From: Hymenobacter canadensis
GTDB taxonomy: Bacteria; Bacteroidota; Bacteroidia; Cytophagales; Hymenobacteraceae
Assembly: GCF_027359925.1 (NCBI RefSeq)
Contig: NZ_CP114767.1
Location: forward strand, 2,852,001-2,916,000
DNA: 64,000 nt
Direction: 5' to 3'
The translations under genes were made by a program, and so were the position numbers. This document shows, piece by piece, positions 55,168 through 61,792 of this stretch; position 1 is the first letter of the stretch, and each line of letters begins with the position of its first letter. The notes beneath the pieces were generated by a model. The model was not told where the DNA came from. It did no database searches and saw only the letters and a program-made list of their open reading frames with translations.

Positions 55168-56463
55168 TTACCGTCGTCGGCTCAGCGCGTAAGGCACCAG
55201 CCCCGCCAGCACCGTCAGTAGGCCGTAGAGCGACTCGGTGGGCTTGTCGTGGACGATGAACCAGAGCGTCCAGGCGCTGAGGGCGAGGAACAGCAGCGGC
55301 GTGACCGGGTAGCCCCAGGCGCGGTAGGGCCGCGGCAGATTCGGCTCGCGCCAGCGCAGCACAAACAGCCCCAGCACCGTCAGGAACGTGAAAAGGTTGA
55401 GCACGAAGCCCGCGTAGAGCAGCACCTGCTCGAAGGTGGCCGTGACGATGAACAGCAGCGTGAGGCCGGTTTGTAGCAGCATGGCCCGCACCGGAATGCC
55501 CGCCGCGCTCAGCTGCGCCAGCGGCCGGAGCGGCGGCAGGTCTTCGCCCATCACCTGCACAATGCGCGGCCCGGCAAAAATCATGGCGCTGATAGTAGAC
55601 ACCAGCAGAGCCGCAATCAGCCCACCCATCAGCCGCCCACCCAGTGGCCCAAACAGCTCCGTGCCCGCAATAAAGCCCACTTCAGCCTGCCCGGCCAGCT
55701 TGCTGATGGGCGTGGAATACAGGAAAACAAAGTTCAGGGCCACGTACAGGGCCAGCACCAGCGCTGTGCCCGTGAGCAGGATGCGTGGCAGCGTGCGTTG
55801 CGGCTCCTGCACCTCGCCGGTGGCATACACGGCCGCGTTCCAGCCCGAGTAGGCATACGACACGTACACCAGCGCCACCGCAAACGCCGGGCTCAGCAGC
55901 TCCCGCCCCACGGCTGCCGACGGTGCAAACGACAGCCCTTGCGGCACGGCCACCACCAGCCCCACGCCCACAAACGCCACCAGCACCAGCACCTTCACGG
56001 CCGTCACGACGAGCTGCAGGCGGCTGCCGGCGCGGCGGCTGCTGGCGTGCACCGCCGTGAGGGCCAGCACCACGCCCACCGGCAGGAGCAGCGGCGGCAG
56101 CCCCGGCCACACGCTGCCCGCGTATTTGCCCAGCGCCATGGCCGCCAGCGCCGTGGGCGCCGCAAACCCCACCGTGCTGGACACCCAGCCCGACAAAAAA
56201 CCCACCGCCGGGTGGTAAATGCGCGACAGGTAGTGGTACTCGCCGCCGGAGCGGGGCAGTGCCGTGGCCAACTCGCCGTAGCTCAGCGCTCCGCACAAGG
56301 CCACCACGCCGCCCACCGCCCACAGCATCAGCAACGCAAACCCACTCTTGATGTCCGTCACCTGAAACCCCAGGCTGGTAAACACGCCGGTGCCCACCAT
56401 ATTGGCCACCACGATGGAAATGCCGGTCAGGATGCTGATTTTGTAGGGGCTGGTTTGGGGCAT
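55168..56463 (-). CDS. APC-family amino acid permease
   Basis: 431 residues from the ATG at 56463 and about twelve membrane helices. The APC signature is SILTGISIVVANMVGTGVFT in helix 1, with LGFQVTDIKSGFALLMLWAV and YGELATALPRSGGEYHYLSR following (G-E-Y-x-Y is typical). It most resembles the LAT/AAT-like amino-acid or amino-acid/polyamine branch. The upstream in-frame extension to 56544 is rejected because MPQTSPYKISIL is the usual start. Confidence 0.92.
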   Translation of the reverse strand: MPQTSPYKISILTGISIVVANMVGTGVFTSLGFQVTDIKSGFALLMLWAVGGVVALCGALSYGELATALPRSGGEYHYLSRIYHPAVGFLSGWVSSTVGFAAPTALAAMALGKYAGSVWPGLPPLLLPVGVVLALTAVHASSRRAGSRLQLVVTAVKVLVLVAFVGVGLVVAVPQGLSFAPSAAVGRELLSPAFAVALVYVSYAYSGWNAAVYATGEVQEPQRTLPRILLTGTALVLALYVALNFVFLYSTPISKLAGQAEVGFIAGTELFGPLGGRLMGGLIAALLVSTISAMIFAGPRIVQVMGEDLPPLRPLAQLSAAGIPVRAMLLQTGLTLLFIVTATFEQVLLYAGFVLNLFTFLTVLGLFVLRWREPNLPRPYRAWGYPVTPLLFLALSAWTLWFIVHDKPTESLYGLLTVLAGLVPYALSRRR

Positions 56464-56548
56464 GCGCAGGGAAAGTGAGGCCCCAAATATGCAGAATCCG
56501 TTGGCAAGCCAACAGGCTGCTCTCCGGGGCCAAGTCGGGTCCAATGGC

Positions 56549-56725
56549 GGTTTCGCAAACGAAGTATGCTCCGGTCCGACGGCGGCAGCCGTCCGACCGG
56601 TTGCCGCGTGCTGAGGTGATTCCGTCGTCGTCTGGGTGGCAGTATTTTAGTAGCCGCCGTGGCGCGGACGGCAACCGGTCGGACGCCTACGGCGTCGGAC
56701 CGGAGCATATTTCGTTTGCGAAACC
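56549..56725. repeat. 177-bp element with 57-bp inverted arms
   Basis: Left arm 56549-56605 starts GGTTTCGCAAACGAA; right arm 56669-56725 is its inverse with few mismatches. Each arm itself contains a shorter GGTCCGACG...CGTCCGACC palindrome. The 63-bp spacer carries no gene. Confidence 0.92.
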
Positions 56726-56731
56726 ACTACA

Positions 56732-56962
56732 ATTAGGACCAAAGTGGCTCAAAATTGAGCAAGGTCAGGCCACAATCGACCCATTTTGGCCCACAATCGG
56801 ACCAGCTCAGTACCTAATCGGTCCTCGCTGGCTCGGAATAGGTCCAATTTAGCCCGATTTCGGACCAGATAGGCTCGATTAGCTGGGTCGGACCCTCGCA
56901 ATCGGGCCAACCAAGTGCGAAATCGGGGGTCCGACCCAGCTAATCGGGGGTCTGCCCCCCAA
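56732..56962. repeat. Eleven 21-bp tandem units in exact phase
   Basis: Unit starts fall at 56732, 56753, 56774, 56795, 56816, 56837, 56858, 56879, 56900, 56921 and 56942, always 21 bp apart, with no insertion or deletion. Most units begin AATCGG(N)CC; the degeneracy elsewhere is high. A 20-bp perfect inverted repeat (56876-56895 with 56927-56946) is superimposed. Confidence 0.88.
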
Positions 56963-56978
56963 TTAACTTTCATTGAAA

Positions 56979-57027
56979 ACGCAAAAAGCGAGTCGGCACC
57001 ACCAGGGTGCGCAACTCGCTTTTGCGT
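56979..57027 (-). terminator. Hairpin after the DUF2480 gene
   Basis: 15- and 14-bp arms (56979-56993 and 57014-57027) with a one-base bulge; the stem carries AAAAA/TTTT. It lies downstream of the gene ending at 57060. Confidence 0.75.
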
Positions 57028-57045
57028 AGGCTCAATAGCCAACCG

Positions 57046-57069
57046 GCACAAGCTGAAGCTTATGCTACA
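57046..57069 (+). repeat. Dispersed GCACAAGCTGAAGCTTATGCTACA repeat, copy D
   Basis: Related to copies A-C with two changes. Its TTA (57060-57062) is the stop codon TAA of the DUF2480 gene on the minus strand. Confidence 0.8.
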
Positions 57070-57581
57070 CTCACTTTCGGCTTTTTATACAGCGGCACCG
57101 TGCTGCAGGGCTCGCCATACATCACGCTGCTCACCACAGGCAGCAGCTTTTGCATGATGGCCACGTAGGCGTAGGTCGGCACGGGTTTCTCGCCGCAGCC
57201 CTTCACCACCACTTTGGCGTCGCGGTAGTCTTCGGCGCTGATGCCGGCAATGGCTTCCTGGAACAGCTCCTGCTCCAGCGCCTCCAGGCTGCCAAACACG
57301 TAGCGGTGGGCATGGCCCTGCAGCTTGCTGGCCAGCAGCATGTAGGCCCAGGTGGGCACAATGGCATCGGCCGAGCAGATGATGGCCACGTTTTTGCCGT
57401 CGTACTGGCTCCAGTCGTGGGTTTTCACGAACTCGCGCAAATCCTTTTCGCGCAGCATCAGGCCGTGAAACAGGTTGTCCTTGATGTCGTACACGACCCG
57501 CTCGCCGGGGTGCAGCAGCTCCTCCAGGTTCAGCGACGTAAGGGCGCTGCTGGCGACGCGGTTGACAAATAACGGTTCCAT
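57060..57581 (-). CDS. DUF2480 family protein
   Basis: 173 residues. The family is recognised from its C-terminus VVKGCGEKPVPTYAYVAIMQ, then KLLPVVSSVMYGEPCSTVPL, and the N-terminal LEELLHPGERVVYDIKDNLF with LREKDLREFVKTHDWSQYDG. DUF2480 is restricted to Bacteroidota and has no described activity. There is no signal peptide, so it is cytoplasmic. It ends inside a dispersed repeat. Confidence 0.9.
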   Translation of the reverse strand: MEPLFVNRVASSALTSLNLEELLHPGERVVYDIKDNLFHGLMLREKDLREFVKTHDWSQYDGKNVAIICSADAIVPTWAYMLLASKLQGHAHRYVFGSLEALEQELFQEAIAGISAEDYRDAKVVVKGCGEKPVPTYAYVAIMQKLLPVVSSVMYGEPCSTVPLYKKPKVSVA

Positions 57582-57665
57582 GAGAAAGGCAGAATAAACA
57601 AGCGAAACAAAACTTCAAACAAAGCGACGACCGCAAAAAGTTGTTGACCGGTCAGACTCCTCACC

Positions 57666-57836
57666 ATGAAAACAAAATTCTGCGCCCATTGTCAGACCGA
57701 GGCGACCACGCTGTACCGCATCCAGACGCCGACCGAAGGCAAAAGCTGGATTTTCGTCTGCGAAAGCTGCTGCCTGAAGGCCAAACCCCAACCCGGCTAC
57801 CGCTACGGCGGCACTTGGCAGGGCTACCGGCACTAG
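57666..57836 (+). CDS. 56-residue zinc-ribbon-like small protein
   Basis: The frame runs from the ATG at 57666 to the TAG at 57834, encoding MKTKFCAHCQTEATTLYRI, the strand TEGKSWIFVCESCCLKAKPQ, and a GYRYGGTWQGYRH end. Two CxxC pairs (CAHC, CESC) can bind one zinc ion. The DUF2480 gene diverges from it and tsaB converges with it. Small zinc-ribbon proteins of this shape occur in other Bacteroidota as hypothetical proteins; no function is known. Confidence 0.75.
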   Translation: MKTKFCAHCQTEATTLYRIQTPTEGKSWIFVCESCCLKAKPQPGYRYGGTWQGYRH

Positions 57837-57848
57837 CGCCGGCGCAAC

Positions 57849-58544
57849 TCAGCTTTTCGGGGTAGTGGTGTACACCTCTTTCAGGTAAAACGGCTCATAG
57901 TAGGCCACGTCGCGGAATTCCTGCCGAGCGTAGGCTTCCACCGCCAGCGCGCCCACGGCCACTGCCGAAGGCTCGATACCGGCCAGAAACGCCACGTTCG
58001 GGTTGCCTGCCGCGAGCGGCCGGAATTTGGCCGCGCCGTTTCCGAAGCATAACACGCGGTGCTGAGTGGTTTGTTCAGTTAGCGCGATTTCATCGAGGAT
58101 GAGCGGCGTGGGCGCCAGCACCTGCGTGCCATCGGGGCGGTAGAGGGCGGTATAGACTTCCATGCGGCGCGCGTCCAGCATGGGGCACAGCAGCAGGTCT
58201 TCGGTGGGCACGGTGGCAGCGGCCACCTGCCGGGCCAGCGCCGCCAGGGTGCTCACGGCCACCAGCGGAATGTCCAGCGCGTAGCACAGCCCCTTAGCAG
58301 CAGCAGCCCCAATCCGCAGCCCCGTGTAGGAGCCCGGCCCGTCGCTCACGGCCACGGCCGCTACGTCGGCCAAGGTATGCAGCGTGTTTTCCAGCAACTG
58401 GCTAACCAGCACACTCAGGTGCGACGAGTGCGACTTTTCCAGCCGCAGCTCCGACTGCCCTACCAGCCGGCCATCGTCCAGCCGGTGCAAAGCCACAGAA
58501 CAGACAGCAGAAGACGTTTCGAGGGAAAGGATGAGGCTAGGCAT
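57849..58544 (-). CDS. tsaB: tRNA threonylcarbamoyladenosine biosynthesis protein TsaB
   Basis: 231 residues. LILSLETSSAVCSVALHRLD is the ASKHA N-terminus and DGPGSYTGLRIGAAAAKGLC the conserved TsaB block, followed by LDARRMEVYTALYR. TsaB partners TsaD and TsaE to make t6A37 in tRNAs reading ANN codons. The protein lacks the metal-binding histidines of TsaD, as expected. The start is at the ATG 58544, with a -7 promoter element almost touching it. Confidence 0.95.
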   Translation of the reverse strand: MPSLILSLETSSAVCSVALHRLDDGRLVGQSELRLEKSHSSHLSVLVSQLLENTLHTLADVAAVAVSDGPGSYTGLRIGAAAAKGLCYALDIPLVAVSTLAALARQVAAATVPTEDLLLCPMLDARRMEVYTALYRPDGTQVLAPTPLILDEIALTEQTTQHRVLCFGNGAAKFRPLAAGNPNVAFLAGIEPSAVAVGALAVEAYARQEFRDVAYYEPFYLKEVYTTTPKS

Positions 58545-58548
58545 GGGG

Positions 58549-58556
58549 CAAAGATA
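58549..58556 (-). promoter_or_regulatory. -7 promoter element of tsaB
   Basis: TATCTTTG on the minus strand ends 4 bp before the ATG, so tsaB would be read from a leaderless or nearly leaderless transcript. Confidence 0.45.
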
Positions 58557-58576
58557 TAGCCTACGCTTTTGCTGAA

Positions 58577-59137
58577 TTACTCCACCGGCTCAGCTCCCAG
58601 ATTATCTACGGCTTGGCGTGCCCAGAAATCTTCATCCCAGATCCTATTTGCCTTCTCCTGAATAAACCAAACGCCAAGAGGCCAGAACCACAACGCCAAA
58701 AAGGCCACAAACGCCTGGCTGAAATCAGGCCGGCGTCCGTGCTCTTTAGCAAGTAACAGCGACGCGGTGAACCAATGCAGATGAATGTAGGCAAACCCAG
58801 CATACAGCCCTGGTAATGCGGCTACACCCGTTACCCGAAAGCTGGTTGAGGAGAACTGCACATTCAGGTCTTCTGCGAAGCTTGCGTAGGCCAATACCAA
58901 CAGCACCACGAACACATTCACCAGAAACCAAGTGAAATTATACCCTTCTATTCCAGCACGTATGCGGCTGAGCGAGCTTACTAAAAGAGCCACCCATATC
59001 ACCCATAAAGACAAACTGGTGAAAGACAGAACAGCATCTAGTATACCGTCATCTATGCACCATGAAGCAACGCGCGGCACCAGCAAGCATAGAAATATCT
59101 GCCAAGGCTTTGCCCGCAGGATAAAATCATCCATCAT
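58577..59137 (-). CDS. Hypothetical membrane protein
   Basis: 186 residues from the ATG at 59137 (MMDDFILRAK). About four to five hydrophobic segments (FLCLLVPRVASW, LWVIWVALLVSSL, WFLVNVFVVLLVLAYASF, FAYIHLHWFTASLLL, AFVAFLALWFWPLGVW). No family is recognised. The GC content is clearly lower than in surrounding genes, which may mean recent arrival. It overlaps no neighbour. Function unknown. Confidence 0.7.
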   Translation of the reverse strand: MMDDFILRAKPWQIFLCLLVPRVASWCIDDGILDAVLSFTSLSLWVIWVALLVSSLSRIRAGIEGYNFTWFLVNVFVVLLVLAYASFAEDLNVQFSSTSFRVTGVAALPGLYAGFAYIHLHWFTASLLLAKEHGRRPDFSQAFVAFLALWFWPLGVWFIQEKANRIWDEDFWARQAVDNLGAEPVE

Positions 59138-59213
59138 ATAAATAAAAAACACGGCAGCTTCGTCATGAAACTACCGTGCTAGTATACAGTCATCACACAC
59201 TGCTTTCCAAATC

Positions 59214-60905
59214 CTACTTCGCCGTGCCGGCACCTTTTGTGGCGCTGGCGGCGCGGCCGTTGGGGCGGAGCAGGGCGGCGTAGCGGTTGGGGTCGTTGAG
59301 CACGCTCATGGCCATCAGTATGTTGGGGTCGTCGTCGAAGGTAGCTTCAATCTGGCCCTTCTGGAAGTAGTAGCGCGACACGATTTCCTGCTCCAGCAGA
59401 TCCCTGATTTCCGGCTTGAAGCGGGTCAGGTCGTTGCCTTTGTTGGTGCTCACCTTGCGGCGCATGGCCTCCAGTTCGGTTTTCACGTCGTCGTAGTGCT
59501 TCTCCTCCTTCACCTTTTTGGTGAGGTCGTTGATAGCCTTTTCGGCGTCGGTGCTGTAGCTGATGTCCTTGCCCTTGAGGTAGTCCGTGAACTTGGCGTA
59601 ATCGGCATCCGAGAGCTTGAACTGCCGGGCCGGCGCAATGGTGGCATGCTCGGCGCGGTAGCGGGTGGCGTAGTCGAAGAGGTAGCTCTTTTGCAGCAGC
59701 ACCCGCGTGATATCCGCAATTTCGCGGTCCACTACTTCCACATCGGGCGCCACGCCGCCGCCGTCGTACACGGTGCGGCCGGCCTGCGTTTTGAAGGCCG
59801 TGCGCAGCGAGTCGGGTACTTTGCCCAGCGTGCCGTCGTCGGCGCGGTGCGCGTAGTCGATTTCCTGGATGCAGCGGCCGCTTGGAATGTAGTATTTGGC
59901 CGTCGTCACCTTCAGCTGCGAGTTGTAGCTCAGCGGCCGGGTCGCCTGCACGAGGCCCTTACCGAACGTCCTCTCCCCCACCACCACGGCCCGGTCGTAG
60001 TCCTGCAGCACGCCCGAAACGATTTCCGACGCCGACGCCGACCGGCTGCTGGTGATGATAACCACCGGAATCTGCGTGTCCAGCGGCATGTCCAGCGCCT
60101 TATAGGTCTTGTTCCAATCGGAAACTTTGCCCTTGGTGCTCACGATGTCCAGCCCCTTTTCCACAAACAGGTTGGAGATATTCACCGACTCGTTGAGCAA
60201 ACCGCCGGGATTGTCGCGGATATCAAACACAATTTTCTTGGCCCCCTGCTCCTTGAGCTTGGTGAGGGCCATGCGCACTTCCTTGCCGGCATCCACCGTG
60301 AAGCCCGACAGCTGGAAATAGCCGATATCGTTGGTGAGCATGCCGTAATACGGCACGTTATCGACCTGAATCTTGTCGCGCGTGATGTTGATTTCCACTG
60401 GCGCATCCTGGCCGTAGCGGGTCACCATCAGCTTCACCAGCGAGTTGGCCTGCCCCTTCAGCAGCTTGCTGATGTCGGAGTTGTTCTTCTTCTCAACATT
60501 AACGCTGTTGATTGTCAGAATCTCGTCGCCGGGCAGCAGACCGGCTTTCTGGGCCGGGTAGCCTTCGTATGCGGCCTGCACGATGGTTTTGCCATTGCGC
60601 TTCACCACTACCGCCCCAATGCCGCCGTACTGGCCGGTGGTCAGGGTCCGGAAGTCCTCGATGTCGTCTTCGGGAATGTAGTTGGTATAGGGGTCCAGCG
60701 ACTTGAGCATGGCGTCGATGCCCGTCTTCACCAGCTTAGCCGGTGGCACCTCGTCCACATAGTAGGTATTCACCTCCTTGAACAGGGTGGCGAAAATGTC
60801 GAGGTTCTTGGCGATTTCGAAGTACCGTTCGTTGTCGGAGCGGAAGGAAACCAACAGCGCGGCCCCGCTCAGGAAGGCACCGGCCACAATAGACTTGTTG
60901 CGCAT
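59214..60905 (-). CDS. S41 family C-terminal processing peptidase
   Basis: 563 residues. N-terminal membrane anchor (VAGAFLSGAALLVSF), PDZ domain (YGGIGAVVVKRNGKTIVQAA, GYPAQKAGLLPGDEILTINS) and the protease core: FDIRDNPGGLLNESVNISNL, the catalytic serine in VIITSSRSASASEIVSGVLQ, and the lysine in VVGERTFGKGLVQATRPLSY. S41 enzymes trim or degrade envelope proteins from the C-terminus. It stands directly behind rnpA (28 bp), so the three genes rpmH-rnpA-ctp form one unit. Confidence 0.95.
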   Translation of the reverse strand: MRNKSIVAGAFLSGAALLVSFRSDNERYFEIAKNLDIFATLFKEVNTYYVDEVPPAKLVKTGIDAMLKSLDPYTNYIPEDDIEDFRTLTTGQYGGIGAVVVKRNGKTIVQAAYEGYPAQKAGLLPGDEILTINSVNVEKKNNSDISKLLKGQANSLVKLMVTRYGQDAPVEINITRDKIQVDNVPYYGMLTNDIGYFQLSGFTVDAGKEVRMALTKLKEQGAKKIVFDIRDNPGGLLNESVNISNLFVEKGLDIVSTKGKVSDWNKTYKALDMPLDTQIPVVIITSSRSASASEIVSGVLQDYDRAVVVGERTFGKGLVQATRPLSYNSQLKVTTAKYYIPSGRCIQEIDYAHRADDGTLGKVPDSLRTAFKTQAGRTVYDGGGVAPDVEVVDREIADITRVLLQKSYLFDYATRYRAEHATIAPARQFKLSDADYAKFTDYLKGKDISYSTDAEKAINDLTKKVKEEKHYDDVKTELEAMRRKVSTNKGNDLTRFKPEIRDLLEQEIVSRYYFQKGQIEATFDDDPNILMAMSVLNDPNRYAALLRPNGRAASATKGAGTAK

Positions 60906-60933
60906 AGACAGGGGAAGGAGCAGAAAAACAACC

Positions 60934-61377
60934 CTACACAGCAGACGCCTGCGCGCCGTGCGGGGTTGCGTCAGTCAGCAAACGCTCCAGCCCTGAAATT
61001 AATTTTTTTTCCACCAGCGCGAAAGGCTTTTTTTCCTTCCCGGTGTAGATAATAGCCAGCAGCCCGACGCCGTGGCCGCCCGCGGCCTCCGTGAGGCGGT
61101 GCTTATTGAGCCGGTAGGCCTCGCGCATGAGGCGCTTGAGGTAGTTGCGGTCGACGGCGCGCTTGAAGCTGCGCTTGCTTACGCTCACCAGCACCTGTGG
61201 AGGCGTAGCGGCATGGGTTTCGGCGGGCCGCCACACCAGCCGCAACGGGTATAAACCAAAAGAAGAACCCTGTGCGAAAAGCTCATCAATGAGTTTTTTT
61301 CGGCACAGGTGTTCTTCTTTCGAAAACGAATAGGAGCGCTCCTCCGGCAACGGGTGCGGGGTAAGGAGCTCAGCCAC
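60934..61377 (-). CDS. rnpA: Ribonuclease P protein component
   Basis: 147 residues from a GTG start. RnpA is the protein subunit that helps RNase P RNA cut the 5' leader from tRNA precursors. Signatures: the N-terminal SFSKEEHLCRKKLIDELFAQ, VLVSVSKRSFKRAVDRNYLK, and the RNP motif RLMREAYRLNKHRLTE. It lies 16 bp after rpmH, as usual. The N-terminus is extended compared with E. coli. Confidence 0.94.
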   Translation of the reverse strand: MAELLTPHPLPEERSYSFSKEEHLCRKKLIDELFAQGSSFGLYPLRLVWRPAETHAATPPQVLVSVSKRSFKRAVDRNYLKRLMREAYRLNKHRLTEAAGGHGVGLLAIIYTGKEKKPFALVEKKLISGLERLLTDATPHGAQASAV

Positions 61378-61393
61378 AGCAGTTGGCAGCAGC

Positions 61394-61552
61394 CTAGCGC
61401 TTGTGACGGCCTTCGTCGGATACGGTCAGGCGCTTGCGGCCTTTGGCACGGCGGCGGGCCAGCACGCTGCGGCCGTTAGCGGATTCCATGCGGGTGCGGA
61501 ACCCGTGCTTGTTGCGGCGCTTACGCTGCGAGGGCTGAAAAGTACGTTTCAT
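61394..61552 (-). CDS. rpmH: 50S ribosomal protein L34
   Basis: 52 residues, extremely basic: [19 protein letters not shown] and [21 protein letters not shown]34 lies near the exit tunnel of the 50S subunit. It is the first gene of rpmH-rnpA-ctp. A perfect-spacing promoter sits just upstream. dnaA is not adjacent. Confidence 0.98.
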   Translation of the reverse strand: MKRTFQPSQRKRRNKHGFRTRMESANGRSVLARRRAKGRKRLTVSDEGRHKR

Positions 61553-61587
61553 GGTATGTCTGGTGACTCAATTACAGGTAGGGCCGG

Positions 61588-61619
61588 CAAAGGTAAGACG
61601 TTAGTTTGAAAATGGCAAA
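61588..61619 (-). promoter_or_regulatory. Promoter of rpmH-rnpA-ctp (-33 TTTG / -7 TACCTTTG)
   Basis: On the minus strand TTTG (61616-61619) and TACCTTTG (61588-61595) are 20 bp apart, an excellent match to the Bacteroidota consensus. Leader of about 30 nt to the rpmH ATG. Confidence 0.75.
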
Positions 61620-61749
61620 GCATCGGCCGCCTTTTTCCGTGGCCCGTTGCCGGCATCTATCCGCCATTCAGGGTTTTGGCCTGCGCTGAAAGCTGGTTTA
61701 CAGGGCCGAAAACCCTGTTATTTATCCACTTATTTCAGCCGGATAGACC

Positions 61750-61757
61750 TACCTTTG
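61750..61757 (+). promoter_or_regulatory. -7 promoter element of the M61 peptidase gene
   Basis: TACCTTTG, 35 bp before the ATG at 61793. Confidence 0.55.
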
Positions 61758-61792
61758 TACTGGGTTTTCAGCCCTTTCCGCTCCGCGTGCCC

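Larger units (their letters stand above)
56464..57059. other. 596-bp region without a convincing gene
   Basis: The region separates the APC permease start from the DUF2480 stop. It contains a 177-bp inverted repeat (56549-56725), an 11-unit 21-bp tandem array (56732-56962), a terminator and a dispersed repeat, and no credible coding region. Confidence 0.75.

Noticed and set aside
56732..56962. The 21-bp array as a possible CRISPR.
   Set aside because: Units are contiguous with no spacers, the unit is too short, and no cas genes are near.
56749..57051. A 100-residue minus-strand frame across the 21-bp array with heptad-like repeats (GSDPANR, GSDPRFR).
   Set aside because: It begins inside a terminator and a dispersed repeat, and a 21-bp unit keeps any open phase open by itself. 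It is mentioned under the array finding only as a possibility.
59496..61052. A 518-residue plus-strand frame opposite the S41 peptidase.
   Set aside because: It is the antisense shadow of a clear protease gene in high-GC DNA, and shows no known domain. The same holds for the long frames opposite uvrB (23389-24951) and the M61 peptidase (61730-62905).
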